Source: Apis mellifera
Taxonomy: Eukaryota; Arthropoda; Insecta; Hymenoptera; Apidae
Assembly: GCF_003254395.2 (NCBI RefSeq)
Contig: NC_037649.1
Span: 2,269,001 to 2,333,000, forward strand
Direction of reading: 5' to 3'
DNA: 64,000 bases
In this document: positions 1 through 11,896 of the stretch, in pieces
Layout: every line of letters begins with the position of its first letter
Numbering within the stretch: position 1 is the stretch's first letter
Notes under the pieces: model-generated
Databases searched by the model: none
Seen by the model: only the letters and a program-made list of their open reading frames with translations
Told to the model about the DNA's origin: nothing
Position numbers and translations under genes: made by a program

Positions 1-526
1 TTATTAGAGATGTTACTTATATATTACATTATTTTATTATTCAATTATTTTATTAAATTAAAAATATTTTAATCATAATAATATTACAAAAAATAATTAT
101 TTAAAAACAATATTCGATTAAAAGTATAATATATATTCTAGAATACTTCAAAGCAATGATATATACTATATGATATTATATGTATACAGCAAAATACTAT
201 AAACATATATATATATATATATATATTATAATGAATATATTTTTTAAAATATTATTTAGAATAAAACTAAAGCTTAATATGATGATTTTAATTTTATTTT
301 CTAACACGTATAAGAAAAAGTTGTTCAGAATATTGATTTTGACAATATACTTCAAGATCATCAATTAATGAAATTGCTTTTATTTTAAATAATTACTAAA
401 ATTGATTATATAAATATTATATTATATTTTATTACTTTCATCTCAATAAATATAGTTAAATTAATTTTATTACATATGTACACCAAATATATAGCAAAAT
501 AAGCTCAACAAATATAACCTTCGATA
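1..526. other. AT-rich intergenic DNA
   Basis: No gene seen. It is low-complexity A/T sequence with a short (TA)n run near 205-228. The small open frame at 180-368 is Ile/Tyr/Lys-rich and simply translates this AT-rich sequence. Confidence 0.7.
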
Positions 527-598
527 GCCGTGATCGTCTAGTGGTTAGGACCCTACGTTGTGGCCGTAGTAACCCAGGTTCGAATCCTGGTCACGGCA
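527..598 (+). tRNA. tRNA-His (anticodon GTG)
   Basis: A complete cloverleaf can be folded by eye. The acceptor stem GCCGTGA (527-533) pairs with TCACGGC (591-597), with discriminator A598. The anticodon stem CTACG/CGTAG encloses a 7-nt loop carrying GTG at 560-562. The T arm contains the B-box GGTTCGAATCC. There is no intron and no encoded CCA, as expected for a nuclear gene. A T-run starting at about 627 could terminate RNA polymerase III. Confidence 0.97.
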
Positions 599-1127
599 AT
601 GTGTGAAAACATTGTCACGGGAAGGATTTTTTTTCTTATTTTTAAAATGATATATTTTATAGAATGTCTATATACTAAAAGTATATAACATTTTATAACA
701 ATATATAACAAGTCTATAACATTTTATAAAATGAATGTAATTTTTTAATTTCAAAGTTTTTATACTTTATTATATTTTTTTAAATATAAACTAATACAAG
801 AATTATAAAATAATAATTAATGACAAAAGAGTAACAAATTAAATAAAAAAAAATTTCATTAATAAATATGCATAAATACATGTTATAAAGATTATTATTA
901 CATTATTGCTTAATTTAATTTCTGATGTCATTTCTACAGTGTATGCATATTAAAGTAAACATTCATGTTATGATAAATAAAAAGACTTGTTCATAAATTG
1001 TCAGCAAATTTTCTTTTGTAAAGTCAATAAATTTCAGAAACAATCATGTCAGATTTCAGTACAAGTTCGAATTTTAAAGTATTTTTATCATTGTTACAAT
1101 TTAATTTTTTAAAATCTTAAATATACT

Positions 1128-2565
1128 ATGGAGCGCTATAAATTAATACCGTTAATTTTTATTTTATATTATATTATATTGTTATTTATACGTGATATTT
1201 CTTGTGTTAAATTTGATGAATTACAATCACTTACTTCAATAATATTCAATCATCCTAATGCATATGATGATTACAGAGGTAATATAAAGTCATAATAAAC
1301 AAAAAGTTAAAATGATATTTCATATATAAATTTTTGTATATCTAATCCATTTAACAAAAATAAGAAAAATTATATATTATAATTATAATTATAATATATA
1401 TATAAATATAATTATAATATATATTATAATATTAAATTAAATATTATAATTATATACAAATACAATAATATATTATTTGTTTGTGTAGATTACAAAATAC
1501 ATTATGAAAAGAAATTAAAAGAATCTAATTTTAATAGTAATTCTAAAGAATCAGTTAAACATATTCGAAATGCACGCGGTATATCAGGATCTAATCGATA
1601 TCTCAGACCTGGTAAGATTTGGATATTTTAGGAAAAATAAAAATGGTGCTTATTAATGATTTCAGAATATATTAATATATTTATAATTATTAATTTTTAA
1701 ATTTTATTTAATAATCTTCAGATGATGCACATCAAGTTGCAAATTATTTTCTTACTGGAGGACCATTAAAAGGTCATGCACATTTTGTGAGAGAAAGAAA
1801 TTGCAATTCAGATAGTGAAAAAAATGAAGATGAAATAAGTAATTCAACTAACTCTAGTACAGATTCATCTGTGAATGAACAAAATTTAAATACAACTTCA
1901 TCTGATTCTATTGTTGGAGCACCACATCTACCGATATTACATTCTCATAATTTACATTCTCTTTTACATCCAACTTTAAATACATTAAGTAGAGTACCAC
2001 AGTTACTATTAGGGAATAATTTATTACATTCTGTGTTACATCCTAATTTACATCCTCATATTAATGCATTACATGAAATTCCTAGCAGTTTGATGAAATC
2101 AGCTAGTTTACCATTAAATAATTTAATGCATGCTAGATCAGAACTCCGTAATATATTACATCCAGATGGACCACTTCTTGGAAATATCAATAAAGTAAAT
2201 AAGTAATATATAATACAATATAATTTATATATTTTTGTAATTAATTATATTGTATTTAATTTTTCAGGCATTAGAAGGACGTACTAAAAAAAGAAAAAGT
2301 TTCAAGAATACTTTGATGTATCCATTTGGACAACATATTCCTATTGTGGGATTAGCTCCTAAAAATTTTCACAATAATGTATGTACTATTTTTTTTATAT
2401 GTTATTATTTTTAAATGCTAGTAACTTTGAAAAACTTTAATATATATATTTAATTTACAGATTCCATTATCAAAAATGATTGAACCTCATCTTTCAGCAC
2501 CCCATCCTCAACCTAATGGTTATATTGTGAAATATATACCTCACAATAAACAATCAAAATTATAA
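1128..2565 (+). CDS. Putative secreted His/Leu-rich protein, 320 aa (function unknown)
   Basis: Five exons keep one frame: 1128-1278, 1489-1611, 1722-2194, 2268-2378 and 2461-2565, all with GT donors and AG acceptors and compatible phases. They total 963 nt, or 320 aa plus TAA. Residues 1-26 read as a signal peptide with a hydrophobic Ile/Leu/Tyr core ending near Cys26. About 119-155 is Ser/Thr/Asn/acid-rich. About 157-250 repeats Leu-His pairs (LHS, LHP). A basic cluster KKRK at 256-259 could be a convertase cleavage site, and the tail contains HPQPNGYIVKY. There is no enzyme motif and almost no cysteine in the mature part. The ATG at 1128 was chosen because it gives the signal peptide. An AATAAA lies at 2642. 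I do not recognise the family. A structural or prohormone-like secreted protein is possible but is only inference. Confidence 0.75.
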
Positions 2566-2641
2566 TAATCTTTCAATATCAAAGAAAATAATTTAAATGT
2601 TCAGAAAGATATAACAAATAACAAATTTTGATTATAATGAA

Positions 2642-2647
2642 AATAAA
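2642..2647 (+). terminator. Poly(A) signal of the secreted-protein gene
   Basis: AATAAA lies 76 bp after the TAA at 2563-2565, with further AATAAA-like copies about 45-70 bp downstream. It faces the 3' end of the convergent SRP19 gene. The assignment is by position only. Confidence 0.5.
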
Positions 2648-2972
2648 GATAGAAAAAAATATGAACAATTAATAGCACTATTAAAATTGAAATAAAAATA
2701 ACGAATAAAAATTAACAAATAAAATAATTTGTTAAAAATTTTTAAAAATTTAAAAATATATAAATATAGAATTTTAATGTTATTAATTAATGATTATATT
2801 AAATGTTTATATATATAAATGAACAATATTTAGTTCAAAATTGTTTATCAAATGATATGAAGATAATATAATCTTTCTTGTATGAAAATAATTCTTATTT
2901 TAATATTAGAATACACACATAAAAAATATTTTTAAGTTTTAATTTTTTTAATATTTGTTATTTCACATTTTA

Positions 2973-3610
2973 TCACCTCCGTCCTTTTCCTTTTCCTTTC
3001 TTCGATGATGAACTTGATGGTTGTGAAAACTGTTCACCACTTGAATGTTTTCCTTGGCGAGTTTTTAATTTTGGAATAGTGGTACCTACATAAGCCAAAA
3101 CAGAATCTCTAGTAGGAAATTCAGATTTTACAGGAGTACCATCATCATTTTTTAATTGTACGCGGATGCGTCCACGATATAACAATTCTTTGCTACGCTC
3201 TCGTGGATGTAATTTATTTTCTACTCCAACATTAAAACCAGCTGCTACCAAAACATCACGAATTTCTTGATGTGTTGGATTTTCAACACATTTATCTTTT
3301 GCAAGTTTTCGTCCTTCTGCTAATGTTCTTTTGCTGTTTAGATAAACTGGATAAATACAAATCCATCTATAATAAAAATAAAATATATTGTAGTGCTGTC
3401 ATTTTCATGTCAAAGAGGTTATGTGCCAGATGTTATTCATATATATATACAAATCAGTTAAAAATATCTTTATAAAAACAATGATTAAATTATAAGAATA
3501 AAAAACTTTATATGGAACATTATAAACAGTATAACAAATATGTTAATTTTTTAATAAACTTACCTTTCGCGATCGCTATGTTTTTTTGATGGATTCCATC
3601 CAAGCGCCAT
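2973..3610 (-). CDS. SRP19: Signal recognition particle 19 kDa protein
   Basis: SRP19 binds 7SL RNA helices and helps assemble the signal recognition particle, which targets nascent secretory proteins to the ER. Two exons on the minus strand, 3564-3610 and 2973-3366, are separated by a 197-bp GT-AG intron and give 146 aa, close to the roughly 144 aa of the human protein. The protein starts MALGWNPSKKHSDRERWICI, then IYPVYLNSKRTLAEGRK and CVENPTHQEI, with the later block PRERSKELLYRGRIRVQL. This order of blocks is typical of SRP19. The C-terminus is Ser-rich and ends in the basic KKGKGKGRR tail. The ATG at 3610 is the first in frame. The gene converges with the secreted-protein gene and begins 185 bp downstream of a same-strand tRNA-Pro. 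Confidence 0.95.
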
Positions 3611-3794
3611 GTTTGATATTATCAAGCTTCTATAAAATAATCAATAATGTAATTTTTACTTTAATATCTTATTATTATAAAAACAATATTCAAATAAAAA
3701 ATGTTAAATAATAATAATATTAATATAATAAAAATATAATTAAAATCAGTAAAAAAATAGTGATAAGAAAAAAGGAATAAAATTAAAACCACGT

Positions 3795-3866
3795 GGGCTC
3801 GTCCGGGATTTGAACCCGGGACCTCTCGCACCCGAAGCGAGAATCATACCCCTAGACCAACGAGCC
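3795..3866 (-). tRNA. tRNA-Pro (anticodon CGG)
   Basis: Read on the minus strand, GGCTCGT (3866-3860) pairs with ACGAGCC (3802-3796), with discriminator C at 3795. The anticodon stem CTCGC/GCGAG holds the loop TTCGGGT with anticodon CGG. The T arm carries GGTTCAAATCC. There is no intron. A TTTT run (complement of 3785-3788) lies six bases past the 3' end and could be the Pol III terminator. Confidence 0.97.
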
Positions 3867-6800
3867 ATGTAACATTTACGTTTTAAAATATTAATTATAA
3901 ATAAAATATATAATTAATTAATATAAATATGTAATTAATAAATATTAAAAGTTATATGAATATTAATCTATAATAATACACTAATTCATTGTTTTTGATA
4001 TTATTTGATTTCATATAATATTTCTATTTCATTTATTTCATTAATTTATTCTAGTAAAATACAACATAAATATATTTTCTAATTATTTATAATTAAAATT
4101 AATTATTAATAATCAATAAATAAAAATATGCATATAAAGTGCAAAATAATATAATATTATCTAAAATTAAAATAAATTTAAATGAATTTGTTTGTTTAAA
4201 AATAATCGATTTTTTTTATATTTTGATATGAGATCTAAATAGTTCTAATTGTTATCAAATTATTATCCATTGTAAATTTCTATTTTTATTTTATTCCAAT
4301 TTATTTTTGGCTATATAATTGTTAAATTTTATAAATTTTGCATAAATAAAATGTTTTAATAATATATAAATCCGCGATATTGATCAATACTTTTTAATAT
4401 ATCTCACATTTAATTAATAAAATTATTGTAAATATTAATAAACGTATTCAAAATATTGCATATTGCACATGAAAAAGAGAAGCACGTTTTTCCAAGCAGT
4501 TTCAACTTTCACTATTCACGAACCCATTACTTGATTAATAAACAATTATCACGTATAATGGTGAAAGTGTATAACCTGCATAGTTTACTTTCGCATAGAT
4601 ACCAAACAATAAAATCATTATATATGGAATTTGTTTCAATCAAATCTTTATTTATAGCAACTTGATCTATAACTATTGAGCTGATGAAAAAAAAAATTAG
4701 GTTATATGAAATATAAATGTTTTAAATATTCACAAAAAAAGCAATTAAATAAATAAATATTCTTCAATATAATATTATGAAAAAAAATTTCTTACATATC
4801 ATGAAATTTATTCATATAATGCAAACAATATTAGTTAAAACAATATTAGTTAGAAAAACTAATCTAAAAATATTTTGAAACAATATCATATAAAATAAAT
4901 AATAAAAATAATATTAATAATATAATAAATATAATAATCAAAATAAAAATTTTTAAAATATTTATTATTTATTATTTATTTATTATTTACGGTAATTATA
5001 ATTACATATCTTTCCATTATTATATTCTAAATTTTCATAAAAATGCATTATTTATATATATTTGTACAAAATAATTAATACAAATGTATTAATTATATAT
5101 CTATAGATAGTGTGCATTTATTAATAATTTCTAAATAAATGATTTTATAACATTTCATTATCATTGTATATGTATTAAAAAAAATGACAAAAAAATGAAT
5201 TTATTGTTTTTTGTAAAAAAAAATTTACATCAGTTAATTTTTCTTCCGAAACATTAATGAAATATGAATATTTACAATATTTAAAAAAATTATAATATAA
5301 AAATTTTATAAAAAATAATATATATATATATCGATTTTGAAATGTTTATATGTTTATATAAATATTATTAAAAAAAAAATTTCCAAATTCAATATTATTG
5401 AAAATGTTTCAAGTAGGTTATAATTGAATAAAAACAATATAAATTTTTTTTTGATATTTTGATATTCGATGTTTATTCGATCCTAATTCGGTATAATTAT
5501 CTATTTATAGATCAGAATGTCTTTAATTCGAAAAAAAAATGTTACAATTTTTTCTATACATAATCAAATTATAAAAAAATAAAATATTAATATGAAAATT
5601 TATAATATTCATTTATATATCATTAAATCCTAATATTCATTTATATATCATTAATCAATTCGAAGAAAGTATCACAATTTGTCTTGCAAGATAAATACAA
5701 TCAAATTATAATAAAATATTAGTATTCATTCAAATTATACTTATATTATTTATCTATTATTTTCTTATTATATATATACAATATTTTATTTATATTTATT
5801 TTATATTTGTATAAAATGTAATAGAATACTTACTTAATATGGTTATATATGTACATATGTACTTTATACAGTATGTAGTTTACATAGTTTATATAATTTA
5901 TATATAAATATTGAATGACAGTCCAAAAAATTATGGTAAAAAAAAATCATACTGTTAAATCATATGATATTAATCATGGTTTTTATCATGCTTTAATTTC
6001 TTACCTTTTATTTTGCACGTGATAGAAAATTTATGGTGATAATTTATAATAAAATAGTATAAAATTGTATCACTGATAATTAATCTTCGACAAAGAAATA
6101 ATATTTTGATATTAAAATTATTTAATTTTTTATTATAATTATATATACATTTAAAAAGCATCTTTTTTATTCATTTTTATATTTTTCTATGTTTGAACAA
6201 TATAAATGCTATATTATTTAAAATTATTTTGATTCATTTGATTTATTATTAATATGTAACATATATTTTATTTAGTATTTATATTTAATGAGAAGAAAAT
6301 ATTTATTAATTATATTCAATATTTCAATATTAGAATTCAATTTATTTTTTACATAATATTCCATTGCATGAAATACAAATTTACGTATAAATTTAATAAT
6401 TCTTACACACGATAAATAGAATTTCATATGTAATAATAAATGATCATTATAATTTCTATTCTTTGTTTATATTGTATAAATATATAGAATTATTATTTTT
6501 ATTGTTATATCTATTATATTTATTGTTATATTATTATTATATTATTGTTGTTATATTATATTATTGTTTATTGAAATTATTAAGCGTTTTATTTCATTAT
6601 TTTATATGTTTATTATATATAATTATATATAATTATATAATTTGTCATAAAATTTAATAAACACTTTTGTAACAAATTTAATGATTTTAGATCTAAACCA
6701 TCATTCTGTTCTAAAAAACATTAATCTTAAGGTTAATTTCTATGATGATGAAATTGCAACAATCGAGCACGCGCATAAGCTTACCTTTATAGATTGCGTG

Positions 6801-8893
6801 CACGTCAGTTACATTTGCGATCTACTCGTGTTTAGTAGAATCGATTTCACTAAACAAAAGTGATTTTAAAAAAAAATTCTTTTGTTTGTTTTTTGTAAAT
6901 AATAAAAATACTAATATATTTCTCATTAAGACATCATATCCTATAAGAAATTGTAGTTCATCTTTTTTATTAATTTTCGTTATTAAATTTAAATCATAAT
7001 AATCACCAATGGGAAGCCTGCATTCGAAGGATAATGGAGTTCAAAGTTGCAAAATGAGTAAAATGTGCGTAATAGATATTTTTTAATTTTAATTTAAAAT
7101 TATTAATTAAAATTTTTGCAAAACATTAAATACATATCAATATATGACATCTTTCTGATAACAAAATTCGTTTTTAGAAAGTTATAGAAATAACATTCAA
7201 TAATAATCAAGTTAGTATATTTTTCTTATATTTTTGAGAATGTAATTATTGTTTTGATATTAATTCACAAATTTTTCAAATAATTTTTTCAAATATATAT
7301 ATATGTGATATACATATATATATATATATATAATCTGGATGCAAAATAGATATATATACAAAATTTTATGATTTTTATGATATTTCTCAAAAATAATACA
7401 ATATATTTAAATTTTATATATATATATATAATATAAAATATATATATATAAATTTATAAAAATATCCTTTATTTAATAATATAAATGAAAGTCAGTTAAT
7501 TGCAGTTAATTTTTTTCTATAAATTTGTATTTTTGTGAAAAATGAGTAAGATAATGATAGAATATCTATGAAAAAATCAATAAAAAATTTTTTTTCGTTT
7601 GAAAATAAATAAATTCTTAATGTATGTTGTGTTGAATCTGAATCTAACCTGTTCATTTATTTTTTTCGTAGATATTCTTTGTTTTATTTATTTTCCATAA
7701 AAATACTTCAAATTATAGTAGAAAAAAATATTAATAATTAATTATAATCATAATTAAAAAATATTTTATAAATATGTAAAATTTAGATATATTATATTAA
7801 ATATATTCTCGAGAAATATTGAAAATTATGAGATGTCATATCATTTTATTCCAAATTATATTATCATTTTATAATTTGCTGCGTAATTTTAACTTTATAT
7901 AATCGTATGTTAATCGATTTTAATTTTATTGAGATTTATGCATCTTTTTTTTATCACGCGATTTTAGTAATTTTATCTTATCAAAATACCCAAGCAATTA
8001 CGTTAGTCGTTAAAGAAAATAAAAAATTAAAAAAAAAACTTATCCTAATAAATAACATATATTTATCTGTATATATTTAATTTCTTTTTTTTAAAAACGT
8101 GATATTTTAATAATGTAATAATGTAATAATGTAAAACATATATAATGTAAAAATATAAAACTTTTATTTAAATTAATAAAATATTTTCATATTTATAAAT
8201 TATAATTATATGATAATAAGTTTTATATTATATGTAAATTATATAAAAAAATTATAATATTATTTATATTTTTTATTATATTTATTATTATATTTATTTT
8301 ATTATATTTATTAATTATATGACAAAATATTAAAATGACAAACATTATTATATCAAATATTTTATATTTATATTTTATATTATAATTATATATACATTAA
8401 TATATTATACTTTATATATGCAATATTTATTTAATATTATATAAAATTTAATAGTTTTATTTTTCTACATATAGTACAAAACTTTCCAATATATATTTTA
8501 GTTATACGATAACAGATTACTAATCTATATCATCATATAATATGTAAAAAAAATTTTAGTTTATATTTAATCAATTACTGCGATATAAAAAAAATGTAAT
8601 AATTTAAATATAATTTATTTTGTTTAAATTATTAAATAATTATATCATAGATATTTTGTTAATTAAAATATAAATTTAAATAAATAATAATTTTTTAAGA
8701 TTTTTAAATATTCACATAAATATAAGTTTTAAATTTTTAATGCAAGTTTGTCGATCACGTGATATAGTGTACAAACTAATTTATCAGCATGACGCGGTGG
8801 TCGTATGAGTAATCGCGTGGTTTAACCTTATTCTTTTAGTAACAGATACAACAGTTTATCGAGAGATGTTCGATCAAATAAGAAGTAATTTAT
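3867..8893. other. AT-rich intergenic DNA without a supported gene
   Basis: About 5 kb of A/T-rich sequence between tRNA-Pro and the malic enzyme gene. Two blocks are less simple: about 4450-4680 (mixed composition, open for 69 codons but not protein-like) and about 6680-6870, which contains a 24-bp near-palindrome at 6831-6854. A 28-bp unit is duplicated in tandem at about 5605-5660. (TA)n runs lie near 7300-7330 and 7419-7450. No coding region is supported. Confidence 0.6.
8770..8893 (+). promoter_or_regulatory. Putative distal promoter and 5' UTR of malic enzyme
   Basis: This short block upstream of the ATG at 8894 is clearly richer in G/C and CpG (for example GACGCGGTGGTCG) than the flanking DNA, as expected for the proximal promoter and leader of the distal first exon. 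An in-frame TAA at 8879-8881 closes the frame upstream, so the ATG at 8894 is the first usable one. The transcription start is not resolved. Confidence 0.4.
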
Positions 8894-9498
8894 ATGAAAA
8901 TCGCGAATATGTCTTCAAAACATTTGTTGAAACGATTAGATTGTCACTTTACTAGTTTTTTCCATCAATCGAGTCATTTACGTTATGCTATTCGAGAGTT
9001 GGAACAGGACGCCATACATAATCGCCAATTGAATGACAGGTAAAACAAAAAATTTTTAATTTTTAAATTTGCAGATAGTAGAGAAATTATAAAATTTTAT
9101 AATTTAAAGCAATTATTTATGGTTATTATTAATGTTGATATTACATATATTGTAAAGATATTTGCTATAAATATATATCCTAAATATTAGAAATACATTA
9201 GAATATCTGTATAGAAGAAAAATATTGCAGAAAAAGTATGTTTTAACTTAACTTTAAATGATATACAACATTTTTTTCTTTTGTGTATTGATTATATTAT
9301 ATTGGTTATATCATTTTATACTAATATATTTAATATTATGAATTATAAATTGTGTATATAATTACATAAGATATATTTAATATTTATGAAATTAATTTAT
9401 AAAATAAATTCATTATTTTCTGTTTGATTCAAAAATTTTATATTATATAATATAATATATATATTATATAATTATATTATATTATATTATATTATATA

Positions 9499-9554
<56 letters not shown>

Positions 9555-11844
9555 TGTGATATTTTATAATTTTCTTTTTTGAGATGTTTTGAAATTTCTA
9601 TTAATATAAAAAAATATAATAATATAGAAATATATTTTATAAAATACAGAGCAATGAATCGTTTCATTTTAAAATTAATTTAAAAAAAAGTTTACTATTA
9701 TGTAATATAAATGTAAAATTTATTCCTTTTCATTCCTTTTATTTAAAGATATATTTTAATTAATATTTTTCTAATTTCTTTTTATTCGAGTTCTTTTTTA
9801 TAAAATATATTATAAAATATTTTTAATATTTTTTTTAATATGTTCATTCTGTTATATTGTATATATAATATTCATCAATATGTAATAATCATGAATAATT
9901 ATCTAACTTTTTTTATTAAATATATATAATTTATTCATAGCAAACGACGAAAGATATATAATATTTCGTTCAGTAGGCGACATCGCGTCTGCGCGATGTG
10001 TGTACTTGGATTATATTAGTTATACATACGTTCAGTAACGTAGCATTATGATTCCATTTTATTATTATATTTACATTGTTTTATTTTAATACAAATTTTT
10101 ACAAAAGTTATACAATATTTACAAAAATTCAATGACAAAAAAGTTGTCTGGAAGCTTAAGTCCACTGTCCAGGTCCAAAAATTTCGATATTATTGATTTT
10201 CAATATTTTGGTATTATTTGAAAGTCCGATTCAAATATATAATAAATTTACAATCAAAAAATTATTATTTATTAACTATTATTAAATATTAAAAATTATT
10301 ATTAAATATTAATTAATTCCCAAGATATTTTTATTATAATAAAAGTATAATCAATGAATTAAGAATTAATCCATTAGATTTTTTCATTGGTTCATCTGAT
10401 TGATACGTAACTGAGCTCCCCGCACCCTAACCTCACCTCATCATGACGCCACTGCGTTCTGCCGTACCGACATTTCGTCTCAATCAGTCTTAAACTTCAC
10501 TCGTTTTTACAGACTCCAAAGCAGTACTCGTTTAGTCTGTGACAGTAATTCTTCGACGATGTCGAGTGTTCAAAGGGATCAACTTGGTCAACGAGGACAT
10601 GGCGATGCTATGTGTTCTAATTTACTTCGTGGTCTTGATCATCTAAAGAATCCTCGATTGAATAAGGTATGCTAACATTATGTGTTTCAATTTAATGATT
10701 AGTAACGGCACGATGCCGGTAAAATCGCTGACAGTTTGACATCTGATATTGATATACTTTGTGCTTAATAATATGATTCATTTAAAAAAAGGATCGTTAA
10801 CTACATAATCATATTATTAACATCTAAAATTAAGCATTAAATTTGTAGACCAGAATAAATAATGGCGCCTTGTATTCACTCTTCATTACTGTTTATTGAC
10901 ATGGTATCCAAGGCATTCGTACTTTTATCGAGTCGAAAATTTTTCTATAATAATCCATGAAAATGATATATGCAATCTGTACATTATACCTTAATTTATG
11001 GCGCGAAATTTGCATATTCAATAGTTATTGTTATTTCTAATATTTAATAATTGGAAATTTTCCATTTTCTTATTTTAGATTATGTGTACGTTACCTAATA
11101 TGATATGATAATATGATATGATAATTTATGAATGAAAAAATATTCTATTGGCATTAGACATTTTATTTTTATGTATATTATGTGAATTACAAAATTGTTT
11201 ATTTTTCTGTAATGATATATTAATCAAAGTTTGTAAAACAATCATTTTTGTATTTTTTCACAATCAAACATTTGAATATTTCCAGATAATGAATATTTTT
11301 TACTTTATTATTTTATTATTTTACATATAATCATATTAATAAATTATGATGGAAATGGAAATATACATATAAACAAAGATTAATATTTACAAACAATAAA
11401 AGAGAAATGAAAGAAAATGAATATGAATGATTCGCAATAAAATTTGAAGAATATTTATTAATTATTCGGTTATATCCAACGTCGTTGCACGTAATCGTGC
11501 AATTCTGTGAAATTCACTTTCACGGCATACATACTATACTGAAAAAATGGTGGTATGACAACCTAAGGATGATGAAATAAATACTTTTTATAAAACGATA
11601 AAACATCACTATCTTTATTACATTTTTCACACATATTTTTATATTTTCATTTTTGTATACTGCTTAAAATTATACAAATTAATTTATATTTTTATAAAGC
11701 TGTTAAAATTTTATAAATAAATAATTCCATCAATATCTATGAATATAATAATTTATATATTTAATTATTTTTTATAAATTTGTAACATGAATATTGATTT
11801 AAAAATTTAATAAAATTTGTAATAAAATTAAATTTTATATGATA

Positions 11845-11896
<52 letters not shown>

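Noticed and set aside
4456..4665. 69-codon plus-strand frame in intergenic DNA
   Set aside because: No splice context, no homology I recognise, and composition consistent with noncoding DNA.
9482..9667. Minus-strand open frame with a long Tyr-Ile repeat
   Set aside because: It is the translation of a (TA)n microsatellite.
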